Source: Azoarcus indigens
GTDB lineage: Bacteria > Pseudomonadota > Gammaproteobacteria > Burkholderiales > Rhodocyclaceae
Direction of reading: 5' to 3'
Length of the DNA: 64,000 bases
Assembly (NCBI RefSeq): GCF_004361735.1
Contig: NZ_SNVV01000024.1
Coordinates: 1 to 64,000 of the forward strand
Of this stretch, positions 57,511 to 64,000 are shown in pieces. The position numbers and the translations under genes are program-made. Position 1 is the first letter of the stretch. The number at the start of each line of letters is the position of its first letter. Under the pieces are notes generated by a model. That model searched no databases. It saw nothing but the letters and a program-made list of their open reading frames with translations, and was not told where the DNA came from.

Positions 57511-59412
57511 ATGCTCTATCCCACCCGTTTCGACGTCATCGTGGTCGGTGGCGGCCACGCCGGCACCGAGGCCGCCCTCGCCGCCGCGCGCATGGGCTGC
57601 CGCACCCTGCTGCTCAGCCACAACATCGAAACCCTGGGGCAGATGAGCTGCAACCCCTCCATCGGCGGCATTGGCAAGGGCCACCTGGTGAAGGAAGTGG
57701 ATGCGCTGGGCGGCGCGATGGCGGCGGCCACCGACGAGGGCGGCATCCAGTTCCGCATCCTCAACGCTTCCAAGGGCCCGGCGGTGCGCGCCACCCGCGC
57801 CCAGGCCGACCGCGTGCTGTACAAGGCGGCCATCCGCAAGCGGCTGGAGAACCAGCCCAACTTGTGGCTGTTCCAGCAGGCGGTGGACGACCTCACGGTG
57901 GTGGGCGACCGCGTCACCGGCGTGGTGACCCAGATCGGCCTGCGCTTCGAAGCACCGGCGGTGGTGCTGACCGCCGGCACCTTCCTCAACGGCCTGATCC
58001 ACGTTGGGCTGGAGAACTACTCCGCCGGCCGCGCCGGCGATCCGCCCGCCATCTCGCTGGGCCAGCGGCTGAAGGAACTCAAGCTGCCGCAGGGCCGGCT
58101 CAAGACCGGCACGCCGCCGCGGCTGGACGCGCGCACCATCGACTTCTCGGTGATGACGGTGCAGCCGGGCGACGACCCGGTGCCGGTGTTCAGCTTCCTC
58201 GGCCATGCCAGCCAGCACCCGGCGCAGCTGCCGTGTTGGATGACCGAGACCAATCCACGCACCCATGACGTGATCCGCGCCAACCTCGACCGTTCGCCGA
58301 TGTACGCCGGCGTGATCGAAGGCGTCGGCCCGCGCTACTGTCCGTCGATCGAGGACAAGATCCACCGCTTCGCCGACAAGGACAGCCACCACGTCTTCCT
58401 CGAGCCGGAAGGCTTGGCGACGCACGAGATCTATCCCAACGGTATTTCCACCTCGCTGCCCTTCGACGTGCAGCTGGAGATCGTGCGCTCCATCCGCGGC
58501 CTGGAGAACGCCCACATCCTGCGCCCCGGCTACGCCATCGAGTACGACTTCTTCGATCCGCGCAACCTCAAGAGCTCGCTGGAAACCAAGTCCATCGCCG
58601 GGTTGTTCTTCGCTGGCCAGATCAACGGCACCACCGGCTACGAGGAAGCCGCCGCGCAGGGCCTGCTCGCCGGCGCCAACGCCGCGCTGCAGGTGCAGGG
58701 CCGCGAAGCTTGGTGTCCGCGCCGCGACGAGGCTTACCTCGGCGTGATGGTGGATGACCTCGTCACCCGCGGCGTGTCCGACCCCTACCGCATGTTCACC
58801 TCCCGCGCCGAGTACCGGCTGCAGCTGCGCGAGGACAATGCCGATCTGCGCCTCACCGAAAAGGGCCGCGAGCTGGGCCTGGTGGACGACATCCGCTGGG
58901 CCGCCTTCTGCGCCAAACGTGAAGCCATCGAGCGTGAAACGACGCGCCTGAAGGCGAGTTGGGCGCGGCCGGAGCACATTCCGGCGGAAGAGCAGGAGCG
59001 GGTGCTGGGCAAGACGCTGGAGCGCGAGTACCGCTACTTCGAGCTGCTGCGCCGGCCGGAAACCAGCTACGCCGGCCTGATGAGCCTGCCCGGCGCGCCG
59101 GAAGGCCCGGAAACCGATCCGCAGGTGGTAGAGCAGCTGGAGATCGCCGCCAAGTACCAGGGCTACATCGACCGTCAGCAGGACGAAGTCGCCAAGCAGC
59201 TGCAGGCCGAATCCACCCGCCTGCCGGCGGACCTGGACTACGCTGAGGTGCGCGGCCTGTCCAAGGAAGTGCAGCAGAAGCTCAACCTCGCCAAGCCGGA
59301 AACCATAGGCCAGGCCGGCCGCGTGCAGGGCGTGACGCCGGCCGCCATCTCGCTGCTGCTGGTGTGGCTCAAGCGCCGCGACCTGGCGGGCGAAGCGCGG
59401 AGGTCGGCATGA
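57511..59412 (+). CDS. mnmG: tRNA uridine-5-carboxymethylaminomethyl modification enzyme MnmG (GidA)
   Basis: A 633-residue FAD/NADH enzyme that with MnmE modifies the wobble uridine of certain tRNAs. The FAD motif is [21 protein letters not shown] (about 9-29). [24 protein letters not shown] and [19 protein letters not shown] are family signatures, and [30 protein letters not shown] precedes the helical C-terminal MnmE/tRNA-binding part. ATG 57511 has a GGAG eight bases upstream. First gene of the origin-proximal operon, followed by rsmG, parA and parB. Confidence 0.97.
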   Translation: MLYPTRFDVIVVGGGHAGTEAALAAARMGCRTLLLSHNIETLGQMSCNPSIGGIGKGHLVKEVDALGGAMAAATDEGGIQFRILNASKGPAVRATRAQADRVLYKAAIRKRLENQPNLWLFQQAVDDLTVVGDRVTGVVTQIGLRFEAPAVVLTAGTFLNGLIHVGLENYSAGRAGDPPAISLGQRLKELKLPQGRLKTGTPPRLDARTIDFSVMTVQPGDDPVPVFSFLGHASQHPAQLPCWMTETNPRTHDVIRANLDRSPMYAGVIEGVGPRYCPSIEDKIHRFADKDSHHVFLEPEGLATHEIYPNGISTSLPFDVQLEIVRSIRGLENAHILRPGYAIEYDFFDPRNLKSSLETKSIAGLFFAGQINGTTGYEEAAAQGLLAGANAALQVQGREAWCPRRDEAYLGVMVDDLVTRGVSDPYRMFTSRAEYRLQLREDNADLRLTEKGRELGLVDDIRWAAFCAKREAIERETTRLKASWARPEHIPAEEQERVLGKTLEREYRYFELLRRPETSYAGLMSLPGAPEGPETDPQVVEQLEIAAKYQGYIDRQQDEVAKQLQAESTRLPADLDYAEVRGLSKEVQQKLNLAKPETIGQAGRVQGVTPAAISLLLVWLKRRDLAGEARRSA

Positions 59413-59467
59413 GGCTGGCGCGCATTTCCGTAACGCGCCGCGAGGCAGACTTCGGGAAGGAACAGGC

Positions 59468-60106
59468 TTGAGCGCGCTCGCCCCCTACGCCGGCCAGCTG
59501 GCCGAAGGCCTGGCCGCGCTCGGCCTGGAGGTGGCCGAGGCCACCCGCGCCCGCCTGCTCGCCTACGGCGAACTGCTGCTGAAGTGGAACCGGGTGTACA
59601 ACCTCACCGCCATCCGCCGCCCGCAGGAGGTGGTCACCCATCACCTGCTGGATTCGCTGGCGGTGGCGCCCTGGCTGGACAAGGTGCAGCGCCTGGCCGA
59701 CATCGGCTCCGGCGGCGGCCTGCCCGGCATTCCGCTCGCCATCCTGCGGCCCGAACTGGCGGTGAGTTCGGTGGAAACGGTCAACAAGAAGGCCAGCTTC
59801 CAGCAGCAGGCGAAGATCGAGCTCGGGCTGGGCAACTTCCAGCCGATCAACGCCCGGGTGGAGAACCTACAGCCGGAGCTGCCCTTCGATGGCGTGATCT
59901 CCCGTGCCTTCTCCAGCCTGGGCGATTTCGTCCAGCTCGCCGGCCATCTGGTGGCCGAGGGCGGCGCGCTGTACGCGATGAAAGGCCTGCGGCCGGACGA
60001 GGAACTGGGCGCCCTGCCCGCCGGCTGGACGCTGCAGGCCATGCATGCGCTGGCGGTACCCGGCCTGGATGCCGAGCGCCATCTGCTCGTCCTCGTGCGT
60101 ATGTGA
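59468..60106 (+). CDS. rsmG: 16S rRNA (guanine527-N7)-methyltransferase RsmG (GidB)
   Basis: A 212-residue SAM-dependent enzyme. LLKWNRVYNLTAIRRPQEVVTHHLLDSLAV is the N-terminal signature and LADIGSGGGLPGIPLAILRPELAVSSVETVNKKASFQQ is the SAM-binding motif. It methylates G527 of 16S rRNA. The start codon is TTG at 59468, with AAGGA six bases upstream. It follows mnmG by 55 bases. Confidence 0.96.
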   Translation: MSALAPYAGQLAEGLAALGLEVAEATRARLLAYGELLLKWNRVYNLTAIRRPQEVVTHHLLDSLAVAPWLDKVQRLADIGSGGGLPGIPLAILRPELAVSSVETVNKKASFQQQAKIELGLGNFQPINARVENLQPELPFDGVISRAFSSLGDFVQLAGHLVAEGGALYAMKGLRPDEELGALPAGWTLQAMHALAVPGLDAERHLLVLVRM

Positions 60107-60184
60107 TGCGCCGCCGATCGACTAAACTCCCGGAGTCGCGCCGTCGGTGCGATCTCCCGAAGCAAACTGCATAGCACCCGGACC

Positions 60185-60955
60185 ATGGCCCGTATCTTCT
60201 GTGTCGCCAACCAGAAAGGCGGGGTGGGCAAGACCACCACCTGCGTCAATCTCGCCGCCGCCCTGCACCAGGCCGGCCAGCGCACCCTGCTGGTGGATCT
60301 CGACCCGCAGGGCAACGCCACCATGGGCAGCGGGGTGGACAAGCGCGGCCTGCAGCAGTCGGTGTATCACCTGCTGGTGGGTCTCGCCGCGTTGGGCGAA
60401 GCCAAGGTGGTGTCGCCCACCGGCGGCTACGACGTGCTGCCCGCCAACCGCGACCTCGCCGGTGCCGAAGTGGAACTGGTCGACCTCGATCAGCGCGAGA
60501 AGCGCCTGCGCAACGCTTTGAAGGAGCACGACGCCGATTACGACTTCGTGCTGATCGACTGCCCGCCTTCACTCTCCATGCTGACGCTGAACGGCTTGTG
60601 CGCCGCCCATGGCGTCATCATCCCGATGCAGTGCGAGTACTTCGCGCTGGAAGGCCTGTCCGACCTGGTGAACACCATCAAGAAGGTGCACGCCAACCTC
60701 AACCGCGACCTCAAGATCATCGGCCTGCTGCGGGTGATGTTCGATCCGCGCGTCACCCTGCAGCAGCAGGTTTCCGCCCAGCTCGAAGATCACTTCGGCG
60801 ACAAGGTGTTCAGCGCCATCGTGCCGCGCAACGTGCGCCTGGCCGAGGCGCCCAGCCACGGCATGCCCGGCGTGGTGTTCGACCGCGCGTCCAAGGGCGC
60901 GCAGTCCTACATGGCCTTCGCCGCCGAGATGATAGAGCGGGTCAAGACCCTCTGA
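60185..60955 (+). CDS. parA: Chromosome partitioning ATPase ParA (Soj)
   Basis: A 256-residue ATPase. The deviant Walker A is FCVANQKGGVGKTTTCVNLAAAL (near the start), Walker A' is LLVDLDPQGNATMGSG, and Walker B is DYDFVLIDCPPSLSML. It drives segregation of the chromosome origin with ParB-parS. Short (no N-terminal DNA-binding extension), as for chromosomal ParA. It lies 78 bases after rsmG and is followed by a toxin-antitoxin pair rather than directly by parB. Confidence 0.96.
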   Translation: MARIFCVANQKGGVGKTTTCVNLAAALHQAGQRTLLVDLDPQGNATMGSGVDKRGLQQSVYHLLVGLAALGEAKVVSPTGGYDVLPANRDLAGAEVELVDLDQREKRLRNALKEHDADYDFVLIDCPPSLSMLTLNGLCAAHGVIIPMQCEYFALEGLSDLVNTIKKVHANLNRDLKIIGLLRVMFDPRVTLQQQVSAQLEDHFGDKVFSAIVPRNVRLAEAPSHGMPGVVFDRASKGAQSYMAFAAEMIERVKTL

Positions 60956-60966
60956 GGACGCCGACC

Positions 60967-61260
60967 ATGGGCCGCCTGCTCGACGAACTGATCGCCCGCC
61001 GCGAGGAAGTGCTCGCCTGCCTCGCCCGCCACCGCGCGGCCAATCCGCGGGTGTTCGGCTCGGTGGCTCGGGGGGAGGAGGCGGAGGGAAGCGATGTCGA
61101 TCTGCTGGTGCAGATGCCGGGCGACGTGTCCTCTTTCGAAGTGGTGCGCTTGAACGAAGCGCTGGCCGACCTGCTGGCCCGGCGCATCGATCTGGTGCTC
61201 GAAGACGAGCTGCATCCGGCGCTGCGCAGCCGAGTGCTGGCGGAAGCGAGGGCTCTGTGA
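60967..61260 (+). CDS. MntA-type minimal nucleotidyltransferase antitoxin
   Basis: A 97-residue MNT-domain protein. The nucleotidyltransferase motif is VFGSVARGEEAEGSDVDLLV (GS, then DxD). In the HepT/MntA system, MntA transfers AMP groups to the toxin and so silences it. The ATG at 60967 is 11 bases after the parA stop. Its stop overlaps the start of the next gene (GTGA), showing coupling. Together they stand between parA and parB. Confidence 0.9.
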   Translation: MGRLLDELIARREEVLACLARHRAANPRVFGSVARGEEAEGSDVDLLVQMPGDVSSFEVVRLNEALADLLARRIDLVLEDELHPALRSRVLAEARAL

Positions 61261-61619
61261 CCCAGCCGCGTGATCCGGAACCGCTGCTGATCGACATGCT
61301 GGGCGCGGTGGACGAGATCGAGCGTTTCGTCGCGGAGGGACGGGAGGCCTTTCTCGGCGATCTGCGTACCCGGCGCGCGGTGGAACGCAGTTTCGAGATC
61401 CTTGGCGAGGCCGCCGCCCAGATGCCTCAGGCACTGCGCGACGCCAGCCCGGAAGTGCCGTGGCGCATCGTCATCGATCACCGCAACCGCCTGATCCACG
61501 GCTACGCCTCCATCCAACCGGTGCGCCTGTGGCAAACCATCGTCAGCGACCTGCCCTCGCTCAAGGCGGGGCTGATGTGCGTCCTAACCCGTATCCGGGC
61601 CGCCCGGCCCGAAGAATGA
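61257..61619 (+). CDS. HepT-type HEPN-domain RNase toxin
   Basis: A 120-residue DUF86/HEPN protein. The active-site motif RNRLIHGY fits RX4HXY exactly, with the Tyr that is AMPylated in the Shewanella system. ERSFEILGEAAAQMPQAL is the other conserved HEPN segment. It acts on RNA as a toxin and is neutralised by the upstream MNT protein. The GTG start overlaps the mntA stop. Its stop is only four bases before parB, so parB translation may be linked to it. Confidence 0.9.
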   Translation: MTQPRDPEPLLIDMLGAVDEIERFVAEGREAFLGDLRTRRAVERSFEILGEAAAQMPQALRDASPEVPWRIVIDHRNRLIHGYASIQPVRLWQTIVSDLPSLKAGLMCVLTRIRAARPEE

Positions 61620-61623
61620 AGCC

Positions 61624-62487
61624 ATGACCCCACCCAAACTCAAAGGCCTGGGCCGCGGCCTGGATGCCCTGCTGGCCGCCAACCGCGACGACGAAGCCGA
61701 GAAGGGCGAGCTGCAGACGCTGCCCGCCGACGCCCTGCAGCCGGGCAAGTACCAGCCGCGTACCCGCATGGACCCCGGCTCGCTGGAAGAGCTGGCGGCC
61801 TCCATCAAGGCCCAGGGCGTGATGCAGCCCATCCTGGTACGGCCGATAGCGCCGCGGGACGGCCAGCCGCGCTACGAGATCATCGCCGGCGAACGGCGCT
61901 GGCGCGCGTCGCAGATCGCCGGCCTGCTGGAAGTGCCCTGCCTGGTGCGGGAGATTCCGGACGAAGCCGCGCTGGCGATGTCGCTGATCGAGAACATCCA
62001 GCGTGAAGACCTCAACCCGCTGGAAGAGGCCGCCGGCATCCAGCGCTTGATCGACGAATTCCACATGACCCACCAGCAGGCCGCCGACGCCGTCGGCCGC
62101 TCCCGCCCGGCGGCGAGCAACCTGCTGCGCCTGCTCAACCTCGCCCAGCCGGTGCAGGAGCTGCTGATGGCGGGGGACATCGACATGGGCCACGCCCGCG
62201 CGGTGCTGCCGCTGGACGGTGCCGGCCAGATCCAGCTCGCCAACCAGGTCGCGGCAAAACAGCTGTCGGTGCGCGACACCGAGCGCCTGGTGCAGCAGAT
62301 CCTGAATCCGCGCCTGAAGAAGGCCGCGCCGGCGCCCGACCGCGACCTGCTGCGGCTGCAGGAGGAGCTCTCCGACGCCCTGGGCGCCACCGTGCAGATC
62401 AAGGCCAACAAGAAGGGTGCCGGCGAAGTCAGCATCCGCTTCGGCAGCCTGGACCAGCTCGACGGCCTGCTCGGCCGCCTGCGCTGA
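61624..62487 (+). CDS. parB: Chromosome partitioning protein ParB (Spo0J)
   Basis: A 287-residue CTPase/DNA-binding protein. LKGLGRGLDALLA at the start, QPRTRMDPGSLEELAASIKAQGVMQPILVRP, and the GERRWRA and ENIQREDLNPLEEAAGIQRLIDE boxes are typical. The HTH lies in MTHQQAADAVGRSRPAASNLLRLLNL. The C-terminal dimer domain ends ...RFGSLDQLDGLLGRL. It binds parS and loads the partition complex with ParA. It is separated from parA by the mntA-hepT pair. Confidence 0.96.
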   Translation: MTPPKLKGLGRGLDALLAANRDDEAEKGELQTLPADALQPGKYQPRTRMDPGSLEELAASIKAQGVMQPILVRPIAPRDGQPRYEIIAGERRWRASQIAGLLEVPCLVREIPDEAALAMSLIENIQREDLNPLEEAAGIQRLIDEFHMTHQQAADAVGRSRPAASNLLRLLNLAQPVQELLMAGDIDMGHARAVLPLDGAGQIQLANQVAAKQLSVRDTERLVQQILNPRLKKAAPAPDRDLLRLQEELSDALGATVQIKANKKGAGEVSIRFGSLDQLDGLLGRLR

Positions 62488-62515
62488 GCCGCGCCGCGGC
62501 ATACATCATCCACAG

Positions 62516-64000
62516 CTAGGCCGGCGGCGCGCCGTTGTCGGCCGCCTTGCTGTCCGCCTTGTCGCCCTCTCGCGGCGGCAGCGGCGAGAAGTAGCCCACC
62601 ACCAGCAACACCACGCCGGCGCTGATGAAGGCGACGATGCGTTCCAGGGTGCCGCTGGCCGCCATGTCCACCAGGAAAAGCTTGGCTACCACCGCCGCCA
62701 TCAGCCCGGCGCCAGCCAGCCAGGGCAGGCGGCTGCCGCGGCGGTTGGCCAGCAGCATCAGGCTCAGGCCGAGCAGCGCCCAGAACAGCGACAGCCCGGT
62801 CTGGGCACGGCTGTCGGCGAGCAGCGCGAGCGGCTCCCAGGCCAGCCCGCCCAGGTGGTGCATGGCCCGCAGCAGCACGCCGTTGGCGACGATGAAGACC
62901 AGCGCGGCGAGCAGCCAGCGCAGGCGCTCCAGCACCGGGGCCGCCAGCAAGTGCTCCCGACGCAAGGCGCGCAGCCAGAGGGCGATGACGCCCAGTGCCG
63001 CCACCAGCACCAGCTCCAGCGGATTCAGCAGCGGTAGATAAGAAAAAGGTGCCGGATCGCCGGCGCTGGGCAGCTGCAGCGCGAGGCTCCACAACGCCAG
63101 ACCGGCAGCCAGTGGCGCGCCGGCGGAGAGCAGGTAGGCCGCCCGCCACTGCGTCATCGGCCAGCGCTGCCCGCGCGACAGGCGGACCAGCAGGCCCAGC
63201 AGCAAGGCCACCGGCAGCGCCAGTGCGGCCAGTGCCCAGGCCCCGCCCAGCTCCGGCGTCTGCAGCCGCAGGCCGAGATCCCGCGCCAGCGCGACCGCGA
63301 CCAGCACCACGCCGGCGCCATGCAGATGGCCGAGCAGCGGCGCCGGCAGCGGGCCGCGTTGCAGCGCGCGCAGCGCGTGGTAATGGGCGGTCAGCGCCAG
63401 CGGCCAGGCCAGCCAGCCCAGATGTTCCGAGGGCGGCACGCCGTAGCTCCAGGCCTGCAGCAGGTTCAGCACCATGCCGGCCAGCGGCAGCAGGCCTGCC
63501 AGTCGCAGTCCGCTCCAGTCCAGCCGGTCGGCGGCCCAGGTCGCGGTAGCCGCGGTGGCGGCGAAGAACAGCAGCTGGGCGGCCGGGCGCAGCCCGGTGT
63601 AGAGATGGGCATCGATTTCCGCCCAGCCGCCGGTGAGCCACCACAGCAGGGCCCAGCCCAGCAGGCCCAGGCCGACGGCCGGCGGGCAGCGTTGGGCTTC
63701 GCGATGGGCGAACCAGGCGCTCAGCAGGCCGGCGGCCGCGATCAGGCTGCTGCCCAGCCAGGCACTGTTGAGCAGCGGCAAAGCACGCAATTGGCCGCCC
63801 TGGCTCAGGGTTTCGGCGAACATCAGGCCGGCGCCCAGCTGCAGCAGCAGGCCAGCGGCGCTCGCCAGCCAGCGCCGCTGGCGCAGGCCGACCCACCACA
63901 GCGCCGCGCCCTCCAGCGCCCAGGCGGCGGCGCTCCAGTGGCCGCTTACCGCCAGCGGAATGGCCAGAGTGGCAAAGACGATGCCGAGGGCGAGCAGCGC
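62516..64000 (-). CDS. DUF2339-family polytopic membrane protein, 5' part beyond the window
   Basis: The minus-strand frame is open from 64000 to the TAG at 62516. It reads ALLALGIVFATLAIPLAVSG at the right edge, so the start is outside. Many hydrophobic segments (LLGWALLWWLTGGWAEI, AGVVLVAVALA, LFWALLGLSLMLLANR, IVAFISAGVVLLVVGYFSPLPP) and the WAALEGAALWWVGLRQ-type element fit the DUF2339 family of large inner-membrane proteins of unknown function. It converges with parB, 28 bases away. The C-terminal tail after PREGDKADS is polar. Confidence 0.85.
   Translation of the reverse strand, partial: ALLALGIVFATLAIPLAVSGHWSAAAWALEGAALWWVGLRQRRWLASAAGLLLQLGAGLMFAETLSQGGQLRALPLLNSAWLGSSLIAAAGLLSAWFAHREAQRCPPAVGLGLLGWALLWWLTGGWAEIDAHLYTGLRPAAQLLFFAATAATATWAADRLDWSGLRLAGLLPLAGMVLNLLQAWSYGVPPSEHLGWLAWPLALTAHYHALRALQRGPLPAPLLGHLHGAGVVLVAVALARDLGLRLQTPELGGAWALAALALPVALLLGLLVRLSRGQRWPMTQWRAAYLLSAGAPLAAGLALWSLALQLPSAGDPAPFSYLPLLNPLELVLVAALGVIALWLRALRREHLLAAPVLERLRWLLAALVFIVANGVLLRAMHHLGGLAWEPLALLADSRAQTGLSLFWALLGLSLMLLANRRGSRLPWLAGAGLMAAVVAKLFLVDMAASGTLERIVAFISAGVVLLVVGYFSPLPPREGDKADSKAADNGAPPA

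Overview
The window is about 64 kb of GC-rich DNA with strong GC3 bias, from a Gram-negative bacterium and most likely a betaproteobacterium (inference). The basis is the fdsGBAD-type soluble formate dehydrogenase with an OFA transporter, the mnmG-rsmG-parA-parB block typical of the chromosomal origin region, a FecI/FecR/TonB-receptor trio, and many LysR-type regulators. I cannot name the species from the sequence alone.

Layout. 1-3.4 kb: accessory, gene-poor and visibly less GC-rich, with a broken IS110-type transposase, a secreted VOC protein, a methyltransferase and a small CxxC-ending protein. 3.4-7.6 kb: a lactate/malate dehydrogenase-like gene, selB, a PmtA-like methyltransferase and the selenocysteine tRNA (selC). 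8-18 kb: C1/formate region with a LysR regulator, a zinc alcohol dehydrogenase, a 26-aa Cys/Lys-rich microprotein, an OFA oxalate/formate-type transporter and fdsG-fdsB-fdsA-fdsD. The formate dehydrogenase uses Cys, not Sec, although selB and selC lie a few kb away. fdsC is missing from its usual place. 18-29 kb: SdiA-regulated-like protein, tandem-Cache periplasmic protein, tpx, an EamA exporter, a lipoprotein hydrolase, a TonB receptor with fecR and fecI behind a Fur box, LysR, GST and an FMN-binding protein. 29.6-35.2 kb: a 1238-aa repeat-rich autotransporter, a GNAT enzyme and a GH46 chitosanase-like protein with a peptidoglycan-binding tail. 35.2-40.7 kb: queuosine-precursor-type transporter, divergent SDR/AraC and divergent DoxX-pirin/LysR pairs.

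40.9-45.6 kb: a complete branched-chain-amino-acid-type ABC transporter (livG, livF, binding protein, livH, livM), followed by a Phd/PIN toxin-antitoxin pair. 46.4-48.6 kb: AMP nucleosidase and a DUF924 protein. 48.8-51.7 kb: an ECF42-type sigma factor with its usual YCII partner, preceded by a good match to the ECF42 promoter motif, and two further small genes (NTF2-like, PhnB-like). 51.7-57.3 kb: part of the 3-hydroxyanthranilate meta-cleavage pathway (nbaC, nbaD) with a DmpF-like protein that has lost its catalytic cysteine, a LysR regulator and an orphan binding protein. 57.5-62.5 kb: mnmG-rsmG-parA-[mntA-hepT]-parB, with a HEPN/MNT toxin-antitoxin pair inserted between parA and parB. The window ends inside a DUF2339 membrane protein gene.

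The observations I rate highest are the HepT/MntA insertion inside parAB, the cysteine-less DmpF homologue beside nbaCD, the ECF42 promoter match, the formate operon (no fdsC, palindromic operator upstream, nearby microprotein), and the GH46 plus peptidoglycan-binding protein without a signal peptide.
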